Part shown: piece by piece, positions 1 through 9,497 of the stretch
Position numbering within the stretch: the first letter of the stretch is position 1
Layout: the number at the start of each line of letters is the position of its first letter
DNA from: an archaeon
GTDB lineage: Archaea > Thermoproteota > Nitrososphaeria > Nitrososphaerales > Gagatemarchaeaceae
Assembly (NCBI GenBank): GCA_021791695.1
Contig: JAJYWC010000010.1
Coordinates: 1-58,163, forward strand
DNA: 58,163 bases
Reading direction: 5' to 3'
Program-made: the position numbers and the translations under genes
The notes under the pieces: model-generated
Databases searched by the model: none
What the model was told of the DNA's origin: nothing
Seen by the model: the letters and a program-made list of their open reading frames with translations, nothing else

Positions 1-2176
1 CCGTGACAAGAGTATGGAAGGACCACAGGGCTGACTTCTTACCCAAGACGAGTAGCACCATAACTAGAATAGAAGTCGCGATTGAGATTAGCGCAAGGAC
101 TGCAAAGAAGTAGGGTAGGTAAACAAGAGAATAGGATTCACCGGCGGGAACAGAGAACTGAAGCAATCCTGTCTGAGCTTCGCTGGGGTGATACACTCTG
201 AGGCCACCTGCAAAAGCAACCCAGCCGCTGTCGAATTTCATCGGGATAGTAAGATTGCATACAGAGTCAGCCCCAGTTACGTCCACAACCCAGTAGGAAG
301 GCACCATTTCGCGCCAGGAAACTGAATTAGAAGCATTCTCAGGGTTGTTTGCCTGTGAGTCACATGAAATATATCTAGGGGCGGAAAGATTCTGATAGAC
401 CCACACCGAACCTGAGAAGGTCTTCACCAATGCGAGGCCATTTGAAGCTAACGCATTTCTGACATCGGTCACGTTGTTCGACTTGTAGAATGTGTTCAGG
501 GTGATGGGTTCAGTATCATCCTGAACAATCACATATTTTACGTGATAAGCATCGAGGGTCGAGGTTAGGTTGTTACTTGTACTAAAAGGAAAATAGACGA
601 ACGAATCCACGAATGGTTTCGGAGACGTATAGTATTCGTTAAACGGGCTTGATTTGTTGTTCCACGTGTATGCGTAACCAAACGTACCGGGAACCCAAAC
701 TGTATTGAATAGCCCCGGCTGATCTCCTAGCCAGGAATATGCTTGCAGCACCCCCAGGGGGGGGCTGAACGGTTGCATAACGCCGACTGATTGGGTAACG
801 TCGCTTCCTGGACCAACGGTACCGGACGGGTAGAGCGACCCGTTGTAGAATTGCCAAGATGAGAACAGCAATGTAGTAATCAATAAGAGAATGATTGCAA
901 ACCTAAGACGCCTTATTGGCTGAAATTTGTTAGGAACCACAAACAAGCAGACGTAATAGAGACACAGGGAATACCCACAGGCCACTAATATGAGGCTGTA
1001 GTAACTTGGAATGAAAGGAATAAGGATCAGCTGGCCAGTACTTCCAAGATTATTCGCCAGAGAGAACACTAATGCGTTGATTGGTGAGTTTGTCCCTACC
1101 GACAAATCCAAGCCAATTATACCCAGGAATGCAAATGCAAGGGACGCCTTTTTTCGCATGAATATGGCCATCCCCAAGACTAAAGGAAAGACAAATGCGG
1201 CCATAATCCAAATGCCACTGATGCTGTTAGTCGGGGGAACGTAGTTTACGCTTGAGAAAAAATAACCGCGTAAAGTAATCGCGTCGATCACCGAAGGAGC
1301 TCTTGAGATATACTCTTGAGCAGAACTAAGTAATCCTCCTACGCTCCCAACGACATTACCCGAAGCACCATTCATTGCATACAAGCTTACGTAGAAAGGT
1401 GCGACAATCAGAACGACGACTCCGAAAGTAAAAAGAACCCGCCGAGCCAACCGAAGCCTATCTTGACTAGCGAGCAGCATTGTGAATGAGATGGCGATGA
1501 AGACCACTGGAGACCATATCAGAAACCGAATATCCAGGAATGAGAGAACGACCCACGCAAGACTCGCTAGCCATAGGTCACGACGATCTCCCACGATTAA
1601 CCAATTGGCCAGTTCGGCTGCCAGCAAAGTTACCAGAGCAAACCCTAGCCAGAGCGGATACCATGTAATGGTCTGCATCACATAGAAATTTGACGCGATA
1701 ACAAGTAATAGCAGAATCCTGACTATTTCTGGCGGATGTTTACCGGCGATTTTGTCAATTGCGAGGGAGGCAAGATAGAGAATGCCATAGACAAGACAGA
1801 ATATACCTCCGAAAAACACCCGCTCTATGTTCGCAGAGGAGACACCAAGAGAAGTCAAGATGGCCAATGGCCACGTAAGTAGGATTCGAAAGCATCCAGT
1901 GGGATCTGCTTGTCCAAAGTTAACATTAATGAGATTGGGATCGAACAGATTCCAGCTGTTTAGAAGCAAGTTTGGTGTGTATGGCCAAAAGAAATCCCTG
2001 TAAATTATGAAGCCGCTGCTAGTTAGAAAGAGCCTCATAAAGAGAAAGAGACTGACGAACATGGCTACTAGATTCAACGTGAGTTTCCTCCAAACCCGTT
2101 TCAAGGATTGAATAGAGTTTCTGAGCATATGCAGCGGCTTGTCTGAAACAACGCGACCGTTTGCTCTACTGAACAT
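1..2176 (-). CDS. Large polytopic membrane protein, GT-C glycosyltransferase-like (3' end outside window)
   Basis: Translating the minus strand from the ATG at 2176 gives an open frame of about 725 codons that runs off the left edge, so the C-terminus is missing. There is a basic N-terminus, a first membrane helix, then a loop with DFFWPYTPNLLLNSWN and DPTGCFRILLTWPLA, then many hydrophobic helices, a long extracytoplasmic part with several NxS/T sites, and a further membrane helix near the edge. This layout is like the large GT-C lipid-linked sugar transferases (AftD/DUF3367 or YfhO-like), but I cannot name the family with certainty. It lies 16 bases downstream of a GT4 gene, so it is probably in the same glycan operon. 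The gene is more A/T-rich than most of the window. Confidence 0.75.
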   Translation of the reverse strand, partial: MFSRANGRVVSDKPLHMLRNSIQSLKRVWRKLTLNLVAMFVSLFLFMRLFLTSSGFIIYRDFFWPYTPNLLLNSWNLFDPNLINVNFGQADPTGCFRILLTWPLAILTSLGVSSANIERVFFGGIFCLVYGILYLASLAIDKIAGKHPPEIVRILLLLVIASNFYVMQTITWYPLWLGFALVTLLAAELANWLIVGDRRDLWLASLAWVVLSFLDIRFLIWSPVVFIAISFTMLLASQDRLRLARRVLFTFGVVVLIVAPFYVSLYAMNGASGNVVGSVGGLLSSAQEYISRAPSVIDAITLRGYFFSSVNYVPPTNSISGIWIMAAFVFPLVLGMAIFMRKKASLAFAFLGIIGLDLSVGTNSPINALVFSLANNLGSTGQLILIPFIPSYYSLILVACGYSLCLYYVCLFVVPNKFQPIRRLRFAIILLLITTLLFSSWQFYNGSLYPSGTVGPGSDVTQSVGVMQPFSPPLGVLQAYSWLGDQPGLFNTVWVPGTFGYAYTWNNKSSPFNEYYTSPKPFVDSFVYFPFSTSNNLTSTLDAYHVKYVIVQDDTEPITLNTFYKSNNVTDVRNALASNGLALVKTFSGSVWVYQNLSAPRYISCDSQANNPENASNSVSWREMVPSYWVVDVTGADSVCNLTIPMKFDSGWVAFAGGLRVYHPSEAQTGLLQFSVPAGESYSLVYLPYFFAVLALISIATSILVMVLLVLGKKSALWSFHTLVT

Positions 2177-2192
2177 TACCACTCAATCTCCT

Positions 2193-3428
2193 CTAGAGGT
2201 ATTCACGGGACGAAAGCGAGTCTTGCGCATTTGAGATCCCTTTGATGGTGTGAGCAAGCGCGCGAGTGAAGACATTGGTCCACGAGTATTTCTTGCTCAA
2301 TTCAGCGGCATTTAGCCTCATTCGATCCAAAAGCCCCTGGTTTGTAAGGAGCAAAAACATGGCGGCTGCCAAATCATTTTCGTCAAATTGTACGATCATG
2401 CCGGCTTCGTGCTTCTGGATTTCTTTTGAGAATCTCGGTACGGAAGTAATGATTACAGGCAAACCACACGAAATATACTCCTTTGGCTTTCCGGGGTCAG
2501 CGAACCACGTGAAACTTTCCGTCGTAGGCTCGTAGGGCGCCAACCCAAAAGCGCATCTGGAGATAATCTGCTTCACTTCCCGACTGTTTTTGATGTACCC
2601 CCTAAAATCAACTGAACTAGACAGATTGCGGTCGCGCACCGCGCTGCGGAGAGATTGTTCTAAGGGGCCCGCGCCGATAATGGTAAGTTTCGCATGAGGA
2701 ACCTTTTTCACGACTTGTGAAAACGCAGGGATGAGGAGCTCCAAACCATGCCCCTTCCTAAGATGCCCGATGAATACAGCCCTTTCGTGTTCGTAGTTTC
2801 TGCTCAGATTTGACTGTTTATCCTGTGGTACTGTGCCGAGAGGTACTTCGATTTGTTTACCTCCCACAATCCCTTCTCTCCTACGTGCCTCGGTCATCGC
2901 TTCAGAAAGGTTCCAAGTGTAATCGCAATGCTCTACGCAGAATCGGTCGACTGCGTGATAAGTACTGTTCAACACACGGAAGTTGAAACGCGTGGGAACG
3001 TAATCTATAGTATAGAAAACTACGTAGCGCACAAAACCCATCGATTTCAAAAACAAGCCTAATGCCGCATTCAATGGGTCCACTCCGACATAGAAGGAAT
3101 AACGGCGGTGCGCAATCAAGGCGAAGAGTAACGTGAAGACAGAATCCTTCGGATACAGTATCAGTTGTGGAGCTGGGATAGCAGGGGACTTGATTGTTTT
3201 TATGGTTCTGCCTTTTTCATATAGAAGCATTACCGATTTCTTCTCAGGAGCAAAATGAAACGGGTGTGCGATGTATGCCAGTCGTCGGGTCCCTGACTTC
3301 AGTAAGAAGTCGCGTAATGCTTCGGTTGGCCCGTCGACATAGCTATGGGTCACTAAAATGAAACTCAGATCTCTGAAGTCCGGAGTGTGGTCTAGAACTT
3401 CCATTAAACTAGCCTCCACTTTGCACAC
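2193..3428 (-). CDS. Glycosyltransferase family 4 (GT-B fold)
   Basis: A 411-residue protein with the C-terminal half typical of GT4 retaining glycosyltransferases. FIGHLRKGHGLELLIPAF opens the nucleotide-sugar domain, LTIIGAGPLEQSLR is the next strand and loop, and GKPKEYISCGLPVIIT is the conserved ExxxxGxP donor-binding region. No membrane helix is seen. It probably adds a sugar to a lipid-linked glycan on the cytoplasmic side. The start may be GTG 3428 or the in-frame ATG 3404, both ahead of the first conserved strand. It sits in a run of minus-strand glycosyltransferase genes with short spacers. Donor and acceptor cannot be deduced. Confidence 0.88.
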   Translation of the reverse strand: MCKVEASLMEVLDHTPDFRDLSFILVTHSYVDGPTEALRDFLLKSGTRRLAYIAHPFHFAPEKKSVMLLYEKGRTIKTIKSPAIPAPQLILYPKDSVFTLLFALIAHRRYSFYVGVDPLNAALGLFLKSMGFVRYVVFYTIDYVPTRFNFRVLNSTYHAVDRFCVEHCDYTWNLSEAMTEARRREGIVGGKQIEVPLGTVPQDKQSNLSRNYEHERAVFIGHLRKGHGLELLIPAFSQVVKKVPHAKLTIIGAGPLEQSLRSAVRDRNLSSSVDFRGYIKNSREVKQIISRCAFGLAPYEPTTESFTWFADPGKPKEYISCGLPVIITSVPRFSKEIQKHEAGMIVQFDENDLAAAMFLLLTNQGLLDRMRLNAAELSKKYSWTNVFTRALAHTIKGISNAQDSLSSREYL

Positions 3429-3483
3429 GAACGCAAATGAGAATGAGGTTTTAGTCGCACCAAACTCATCTGAACCCTCATTC

Positions 3484-4353
3484 CTAAGTATTGAACTTGG
3501 TAGGACCGGCTAGATAGCCCATCCCAGCGGCGCAGTACTCCAGGGCCTTTAATGCCAGAAGACCGCCCGCAAGCAACCCTCCGGAATAGAACCTACGCAC
3601 TCGAATATACAGTGACAGTCGATAGGGGAAGCTCATTTGCGTGATTCCATATTCACGATACAACGACCTGTACTTTGCCGCGCTTTTCCCGTAATAGTAC
3701 TTCTTTCTCAGCCAGCTAACTATAGAAAATTCCTCTTCGTGATGCAGAATCTCCGATTTGATTCTTGGTCGCGACACATAGCCCATCTTTTCGATGCGTT
3801 GAGGAAGTGTTGACTCTTCATAGAAGACCACAGATTCGTCGTATCCACCAGCACGGAGGACCAGATCCCGTCTGAAGAAGCGGGGTGATTCTATCTTCGT
3901 CCCCGCATAGAAACTCCTTTCGAAATCTCTTACGCGGACCCAGAAGCCGCCGCCCACGCTCCGCTCCGGAATCACAACACCTTCGACCTCGCGACTCCTT
4001 TCAGCGTAGTCCAAACACTCCTCCACAACGCGATTGGACAATTCCATATCTGCGTCTATAAAGAGGATGTACTTACCTTTAGATTTCATAATGCCAAAAT
4101 TTTTGGCGGCACTACGCTCGGCTGCGAGAGAGTAGAGCCGGGCGTTACATCTTTTTGCGATACCACAAGTATCGTCTCTCGAGTAATTGTCAACTACGAT
4201 AACTTCTAGGTCGCTGAGAGACTGGAGATTTATAGAAGACAGGCACCTTTCGAGACTTCTTGCCGAATTGTACGTCGGTATTATCACAGATACCAGAGGA
4301 AAGCTATTGGAAGGAGAGTTGCTTGCCTGGCCAGTCAGTTGCGGGTCAGCCAT
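3484..4353 (-). CDS. Glycosyltransferase family 2
   Basis: A 289-residue GT-A enzyme. VSVIIPTYNSARSLERCL is the N-terminal nucleotide-binding strand and helix, EVIVVDNYSRDDT follows, and ILFIDADMEL carries the DxD motif that binds the metal and the nucleotide-sugar phosphate. FRRDLVLRAGGYDES is the acceptor-side region common in GT2 enzymes. The C-terminal part (YRSLYREYGITQ onward) is hydrophobic near its end and may associate with the membrane. It lies between two GT4 genes in the same orientation. The sugar specificity is unknown. Confidence 0.87.
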   Translation of the reverse strand: MADPQLTGQASNSPSNSFPLVSVIIPTYNSARSLERCLSSINLQSLSDLEVIVVDNYSRDDTCGIAKRCNARLYSLAAERSAAKNFGIMKSKGKYILFIDADMELSNRVVEECLDYAERSREVEGVVIPERSVGGGFWVRVRDFERSFYAGTKIESPRFFRRDLVLRAGGYDESVVFYEESTLPQRIEKMGYVSRPRIKSEILHHEEEFSIVSWLRKKYYYGKSAAKYRSLYREYGITQMSFPYRLSLYIRVRRFYSGGLLAGGLLALKALEYCAAGMGYLAGPTKFNT

Positions 4354-4469
4354 CTAATCCCGCCTGCACAGAAAAGAGGGGTTAAGTTGCATCGAACTCG
4401 CTTCCGGCCTCTTCCTCTCAATTACTCTCACATCAAGCAACGCTGGAGGAATCATGAATCCTGCTGACC

Positions 4470-5543
4470 TTATAAGTCTGAGTCGACTAGTTTTCTAAAC
4501 TGGGTGGCCGTCTCATCCCAACTAAATGCTCGAGAATACTCTAGAGCATCTTGCGCCATTTGTTGTCGCAGTTGCGTTTCTGCGAGGATGCGGACCAAGC
4601 ATTCTGATAAAGCACCAATGCTGCCGCTGCGAGCGAGCAATCCGGTCTTTCCATCGAGGATCGAATCACGTATCCCAGGCACGTCATAGCCGACCGCGGG
4701 AGTTCCGTGGGCATTAGCTTCAATCACAGTCAATCCGAAGCCCTCTCTAACACTAGGATATGCTAACACCCAGGCCCTTCCGAGCAACTCTGAAACTTTC
4801 CCATGGTCAAGTCTTCCAAAGAAGGTCACTCTTCCATTAGCCTTTTCCTCAAGAGCGGCTTTCTGATACCCATCACCCACGATCCACAATCTTGCGTTTG
4901 GTAACTTTGTCTGAACCAGGTCGAAGGCTGCAACCAGGTGGTCAACTCTCTTCGCTCTTGTGAGTCGGCCAAGATAGAGTATGGTTGGGTTTTTTTCTTT
5001 CTCAGGGATCTCGAGCAGCGGTTTGTACGAAAGTCCGTCTGGAATCACATTTACGTTTTTGAATCCAAGAGCGACCAAGTCCTGCTGGGAACTCTTCGAC
5101 ACCGTAACAGTGGTAGTTTCTCTGTAACTGTTCAACCAGACCCTCTCCATCACCAAATACCCTACAATGGCAAGAGGAAGTGGAGTCTCATAGAACCAGA
5201 CCTCTCGGGCTAGTTGGTGTATAAGCGCAATCACCCTACATGTAACAAATCTGGGTGCCATGAATGGCTTGGTGTTTATCTCGTCGACAACCAAATCATA
5301 ACGATCGGGATTTTCCTTGTAGAAGCGCTTGGCCTCACCCTGCACACTCGTTCTTGTCCCTTTCCTTATGATACTAACCCCACCATATGAATCGAGAGGA
5401 GAAGCGCCTGGAAAGGACGAAGTGAACAGCGTTACCTCATATCCCCAAGAGGCAAGTCTCGTACTCACTTCATGCGTGAAAACCTCGGCGCCGCCGGCCT
5501 CTGGGTTCTTCAAGTCCTTCCAGTTTAGCCATAGAATTCGCAA
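4470..5543 (-). CDS. Glycosyltransferase family 4
   Basis: A 357-residue GT4 enzyme. The N-terminal acceptor domain starts MRILWLNWKDLKNPEAGGAE, with the glycine-rich loop (EAGGAEVFTHEV) of this family. The donor domain contains ILYLGRLTRAKRVDHLVAAF, LWIVGDGYQKAALEE and the conserved ExFGxxxxEA-type region REGFGLTVIEANAHGTPAVG. The length is normal for the family. It precedes the GT2 at 3484-4353 and follows the GT2 at 5553-6353 by 9 bases, which supports cotranscription. The substrate is not deducible. Confidence 0.9.
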   Translation of the reverse strand: MRILWLNWKDLKNPEAGGAEVFTHEVSTRLASWGYEVTLFTSSFPGASPLDSYGGVSIIRKGTRTSVQGEAKRFYKENPDRYDLVVDEINTKPFMAPRFVTCRVIALIHQLAREVWFYETPLPLAIVGYLVMERVWLNSYRETTTVTVSKSSQQDLVALGFKNVNVIPDGLSYKPLLEIPEKEKNPTILYLGRLTRAKRVDHLVAAFDLVQTKLPNARLWIVGDGYQKAALEEKANGRVTFFGRLDHGKVSELLGRAWVLAYPSVREGFGLTVIEANAHGTPAVGYDVPGIRDSILDGKTGLLARSGSIGALSECLVRILAETQLRQQMAQDALEYSRAFSWDETATQFRKLVDSDL

Positions 5544-5552
5544 CTGTGATGT

Positions 5553-6353
5553 TCAAATCCTTACTATTGGTTTATAGGTCGGGGTAGCAGTTGAAAGATT
5601 CTTCTGATACCATCTGATAATCCTGTACCGATAGAAGATGCCCAAAAGATCGATTAGCATGTACATTACATTTCGCAGACTAAATCTCTTGCTCAGGCTC
5701 ACGCTCACGGGCAACTCAATCGTTCCATAGCCCAGTAGTTTCCCTACGACCAGAACCTCGACATCAAATGCGTATCTTTTTACGCTCACGAATTGCATGA
5801 TCCTCTTTATCGCGTCGCTTCTGAATGCTTTAAGGCCGGTCTGAGTGTCAGAAATTCTAAGTCCCATCATGACATCGACGAGCGCGTTGAAAGAGGCGCT
5901 TAGAAACTTACGGACTAGTGGAGCACTGTAGGATGACGAGGGGAGGCGTTTCGAAGCAACTACAATGTCATGTTTCTTCAACGCTTCCAGATACAAAGCA
6001 ATCTTGGATGGGTTGACATCCATATCCGCGTCTGATAGAATCACATACGCCCCGGTCGACTCTTCGATGCCACGCTTGAACGAATACCCTTTCCCTTGGT
6101 TTTTCGAGTTCCTGATAACCTTGACTCTGTCGTCCGAAAGCCTGCTTGCATTTTCATACGTGGCATCTACTGATCCATCGTCCACAACTATCACTTCGTA
6201 ATTCTGCATGAGTTGTTCAAGCATCTGCTTCGCATGAAATATTGATGCTTCAATCTTATCTGCCAGTTGATAAGCAGGCATAATCAAAGAAATTTTCGGC
6301 TGCTCAACTAAAAGAGACTGGAGCAAAGTAGTTCGTGACACGATCCTAATCAC
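5553..6353 (-). CDS. GT2 glycosyltransferase of the polyprenyl-phosphate hexose synthase type (ALG5/DPM1-like)
   Basis: A 266-residue GT-A protein: ISLIMPAYQLADKIEASI, then EVIVVDDGSVDATYENA, GKGYSFKRGIEESTG and VILSDADMDVNPSKI with the catalytic DxD. These match enzymes that transfer glucose or mannose from a nucleotide sugar to dolichyl or polyprenyl phosphate. The later segment DTQTGLKAFRSDAIKRI is the conserved DxxxGxxAF/R block. It would supply a lipid-linked sugar donor to the GT-C membrane enzymes nearby. The start is uncertain, because residues 1-18 precede the conserved strand. A possible TATA box lies near 6440-6450. Confidence 0.85.
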   Translation of the reverse strand: MIRIVSRTTLLQSLLVEQPKISLIMPAYQLADKIEASIFHAKQMLEQLMQNYEVIVVDDGSVDATYENASRLSDDRVKVIRNSKNQGKGYSFKRGIEESTGAYVILSDADMDVNPSKIALYLEALKKHDIVVASKRLPSSSYSAPLVRKFLSASFNALVDVMMGLRISDTQTGLKAFRSDAIKRIMQFVSVKRYAFDVEVLVVGKLLGYGTIELPVSVSLSKRFSLRNVMYMLIDLLGIFYRYRIIRWYQKNLSTATPTYKPIVRI

Positions 6354-6459
6354 GCACTATGCAGGCATGGCTGAGGGAATACTTGAGCTTAGTTCTATCC
6401 CTCTCAGTGAATTCCACATCATGCTCTTCGCCGTACGTTTTATGATTTGTAGTGTCATT

Positions 6460-7785
6460 TCAATCGGACCTGTTCTCAGCCATGATCCATGTGATTGTAA
6501 TCAGAACAAGAAGAATTGCGGATAAGACACCGAGACCAGAGAGGAACAGTTTCCCAAATGAAACGGTCTGGGTAACAGCCCCACCCGGAGCCACTCTGTA
6601 CGGGATTGTGAGTGACAGGAGGCCGACAAGATACTTACCAATCCATGGTGCCAAAGGTAGCATGTAGTACGGAAGGAGCGCGTCGGTAATGCTAGATATG
6701 AAAGCCACAAGGCTAAGACTCCAGAGGAGTATTTTTGCCCGTTTTGTTTGTATAGCGAGGATTGAAACGAACGGAATAATCCAGACGACATAATTTTCAC
6801 CCACGAATCTGAAGAATAGCAGGAGCGGGATGAGGGCGAGCCCGAAGTAGGCGGCTAGTGAAAACAGATCGACTGAGTTCTTTCTAACCATCCAATAATA
6901 AATACCTGTGAGCGACGCAACTACGAGCAGCGAAGATATGGTGGACAGATAAGGTATCGCAAAGAAGAGGGTAATCGCGGACCAAAAAGACAACCCTGCG
7001 TAAGAAAGCCCGAACTGTGGTGTACCTGCAGCCAGGAAGCCGAAACCCTGAATCACTTCACCTAGTAATGGGAGGAACAGGAACAGGGACGCGACAACGA
7101 TGCTAGACATTGCGATTACAAGGCCCCTGCGCCCGCCCTCCTTCCAAGCGATGAACAATAATGGAATCGCGAGAACTATCGCATAATACTTCAACACTAT
7201 TGATGCTACCAGCGCTAATCCTGAGTAAGCGAACTTTCCTTTCAGAATGAAATAAAGAGAAAGAACAGTAAAGAGTGTTGGTAGGGTGTCGAACATTCCC
7301 CACCCTGAAGAGACCCACACGGTAAGAGGATTCAGAAACCACAACGCAGCAGCTGTAGTTGCGAGTCCATCGTCTTTCAGTTGCGCCTTGACTATTCTGT
7401 AGATAAGAAACGCCACTAACGTGTCTGATGCAATAAGAGGTAGTTTGACGAGTAAATCGAAGAGCAATCCCGGCACGACAGAAATGTTCCAAGGGGCCCC
7501 AGGGTTAAGTAAAGGGTTCAGAGAGGACATCGAAATTGTCTGGGCCCCCAAATAGTTCGACAGAAATCCGAATACCAGCGCTGCGGGGATCACGAATAGA
7601 AAAAATGAGTAATCATAGGGCACGAGAAAGCTCCACCCAGTTTCTTTGCCGCTCAGGAAGTTCTCACCGATGCTATACCAAGAATAGACATCGAAAGGAT
7701 GGGCAAAAAATGGCGCGAGAACCAACCGGATAGCCAGGCCAACAAGAGTTACTTTGGAGAATTTAGTCAGTTGCACTTTAGTCAC
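6460..7785 (-). CDS. GT-C family polytopic glycosyltransferase (PIG-M/GT87-like)
   Basis: A 441-residue protein with about ten membrane helices. The first extracytoplasmic loop holds FFAHPFDVYSWYSIGENF, an acidic residue in the place where GT-C enzymes keep their catalytic Asp. LWFLNPLTVWVSSGWGMFD is the conserved N-P helix region of PIG-M, GT87 and mannosyltransferase families. It should use a lipid-phosphate sugar donor on the outer face of the membrane, which fits the polyprenyl-phosphate GT2 next to it. The ATG of this gene overlaps the stop of the upstream GT4 by four bases (7782-7785), so the two are probably translationally coupled. The exact sugar is unknown. Confidence 0.8.
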   Translation of the reverse strand: MTKVQLTKFSKVTLVGLAIRLVLAPFFAHPFDVYSWYSIGENFLSGKETGWSFLVPYDYSFFLFVIPAALVFGFLSNYLGAQTISMSSLNPLLNPGAPWNISVVPGLLFDLLVKLPLIASDTLVAFLIYRIVKAQLKDDGLATTAAALWFLNPLTVWVSSGWGMFDTLPTLFTVLSLYFILKGKFAYSGLALVASIVLKYYAIVLAIPLLFIAWKEGGRRGLVIAMSSIVVASLFLFLPLLGEVIQGFGFLAAGTPQFGLSYAGLSFWSAITLFFAIPYLSTISSLLVVASLTGIYYWMVRKNSVDLFSLAAYFGLALIPLLLFFRFVGENYVVWIIPFVSILAIQTKRAKILLWSLSLVAFISSITDALLPYYMLPLAPWIGKYLVGLLSLTIPYRVAPGGAVTQTVSFGKLFLSGLGVLSAILLVLITITWIMAENRSD

Positions 7786-8915
7786 TGTAACTCTGCATAC
7801 AACCGTTCGACTTCAGCAGCAACGTGGCTCCAATCGTTCAATTCTGCGAACCGTCTCCCGTTAGCTCCCATTCTCCTTCTAACGTTGTCGTCCTCTAGCA
7901 GCAGAACAATTGCGATGACCAACGCGTCGAAATCGTGAGGATTCACAATCACGCCATTTTCGCTATCTTTGATGACCTCAGTTATTCCTCCAACCTTCGT
8001 CCCTATCACCGCCTTGCCGGAGGCCATCGCCTCGAGGAGGACGAGCCCGAACCCCTCCGACGAGTCCTTGCTGGGTAGGACGAGGAGGTCACAGGCTGCG
8101 TAGTAGAGGGGGAGCGTCGAGTCATCGGCGTACCCGGCGAAGGTTACGGAGCTACCGAGGCCGTACTCCCTCGCAAGCCCCTCGTACACGTCCCTCATGG
8201 GACCGTCCCCGACGACCACCAGCCTGGCATCGCCCAGCCTGTCCTTCACGGTCCTGAACGCCTTCAGGAGCACGTCGAGCCCCTTGTAGCCGTGCCAGCG
8301 CGTGAGGGCGCCCACGAAGAGCACCACCTTCCCCCGGAGCCCGTATCTCTCCCTGACCGGATCCCCGTTCACGCCCGGGTTGAACTTCCTCGTATCGACC
8401 CCGTTCGGAATGACGGTCACCCTGTCCCGGTACCTCCTCAGCGTCTCGGAGCGCCGCGCGTAGACGCCGGTGGTCGCGATTATCCTCTGAAAGTGGTCAA
8501 GGTACAGGGGCGACACCGCGCTGTGCAGTCCGACCAGCACGGACGCCCCCAAGCTTACGGGCGGCAGGTCGTTGTGCCAAGTGAGCACCGCGGGGGTCCT
8601 CTTCAGAGCTCCTGCGAACGCTGATACAGCTGCAAGGTATGGACTCGGAAAGTTCGCGTGGACCACATCGTATCTTTCCGCAAAGAAACTCTTGGGAAAG
8701 ACGACAAGAGGCGTTCCATACAGCATCATCGGCGTCCTCAGTCGCACCACCCTAACACCGTCTTCCAGACTCGCCCCGGCACTGAGCGGCCTCCCTGAGC
8801 AATAGACTGTGACGTCGTTCCCCCTCTTTACCAGCTCCTTCGAGAGACTGCTGACATACCTCTCCGCCCCTCCTACCCACGGAGGGTAGAAGCTGTTGAC
8901 CATGCAGACCTTCAC
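7782..8915 (-). CDS. Glycosyltransferase family 4
   Basis: A 377-residue GT4 enzyme with start GTG 8915. MKVCMVNSFYPPWVGGAERY carries the N-terminal GGAE loop. VIPNGVDTRKFNPG leads into the donor domain, with VLFVGALTRWHGYKGLDVLL, LVVVGDGPMRDVYE and SSEGFGLVLLEAMASGKAVI giving the E(x7)E donor motif. The GTG overlaps the stop of an upstream remnant ORF (GTGA), and the stop overlaps the next ATG. Base composition is uneven: the first four fifths are GC-rich like the core genome, while the last 60 or so codons are A/T-rich like the cluster downstream. This suggests a recombination joint inside the gene. Confidence 0.92.
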   Translation of the reverse strand: MKVCMVNSFYPPWVGGAERYVSSLSKELVKRGNDVTVYCSGRPLSAGASLEDGVRVVRLRTPMMLYGTPLVVFPKSFFAERYDVVHANFPSPYLAAVSAFAGALKRTPAVLTWHNDLPPVSLGASVLVGLHSAVSPLYLDHFQRIIATTGVYARRSETLRRYRDRVTVIPNGVDTRKFNPGVNGDPVRERYGLRGKVVLFVGALTRWHGYKGLDVLLKAFRTVKDRLGDARLVVVGDGPMRDVYEGLAREYGLGSSVTFAGYADDSTLPLYYAACDLLVLPSKDSSEGFGLVLLEAMASGKAVIGTKVGGITEVIKDSENGVIVNPHDFDALVIAIVLLLEDDNVRRRMGANGRRFAELNDWSHVAAEVERLYAELQ

Positions 8916-9070
8916 GGGGTCTGGAGCACCTGGTCCCGGGCACGTCCTTTCACCCTGAGGCGCATCTTCGAGGCGGCGATAGCCAGGGCGAGACCGGGGA
9001 GCATGATGAAGGCCGGCGGACCGTACCTCTCTCGCATGACAAGATCAGCCCAGAAAGACAACCTCATACT
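8912..9070 (-). pseudogene. 3' stump of a membrane-associated glycan-cluster gene
   Basis: An open frame continues from inside the vapC 3' end to a TGA that overlaps the GTG of the next GT4 by four bases. It encodes SFWADLVMRERYGPPAF, a hydrophobic helix IMLPGLALAIAASKM and a short basic tail. The four-base coupling overlap is what intact genes of this operon show, so this looks like the real C-terminus of a gene whose body was lost when the vapBC module arrived. It is too short for a family assignment. GT2 enzymes often end in similar hydrophobic segments, but that is only an inference. Confidence 0.4.
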
Positions 9071-9497
9071 CCCTCGTGAGTTCGGTGAAACGGGCTGCCA
9101 TCTCCCTCTCCTTCGTCCTGAAGAGGGCCCTGCCATTGTTGATCCTCGCCCCGGCCAGCACGTACGAATCGGTGAGCGCCAGGCCGAACCTCTGCTTGAC
9201 CTCCCCGGCGAGGAGCGCCAGGTCGAGCGAGGGCTCAGCGAGCGTGATGTTCGGGGAGGCGTAGATCCATTCCACGAGCCTGCGAGCCCTCTCCGTAGCC
9301 CCAGTGAGACCGAGCCTCTGGTATATCCGGCACGAGACGTAGAAGGTCTCTGCGAGCACCTCGTGAGGAACGAGCGCGGTCAGCTTGCCCGCCAGGATGC
9401 GCCCCATCACCGCATCCGCCTCCCGGTGAAACCTCCCTGCGAGGTCAATGTATTCCGCGATCACCCCAGTGTCCAGCGAGACGGGGACGGAGTTCAA
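9045..9497 (-). CDS. vapC: VapC-type PIN-domain ribonuclease toxin
   Basis: A 150-residue PIN domain. The first acidic residue is in SLDTGVIAEY near the N-terminus. HEVLAETFYVS carries the middle acidic residue, LALTDSYVLAGARI the third, and RTKEREMAARF the C-terminal acidic cluster. PIN toxins cleave RNA with a metal held by these residues. The start overlaps the antitoxin stop by four bases, the usual VapBC arrangement. The 3' end overlaps the remnant of a truncated glycan gene, which implies that the module was inserted there. Confidence 0.88.
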   Translation of the reverse strand: MNSVPVSLDTGVIAEYIDLAGRFHREADAVMGRILAGKLTALVPHEVLAETFYVSCRIYQRLGLTGATERARRLVEWIYASPNITLAEPSLDLALLAGEVKQRFGLALTDSYVLAGARINNGRALFRTKEREMAARFTELTREYEVVFLG

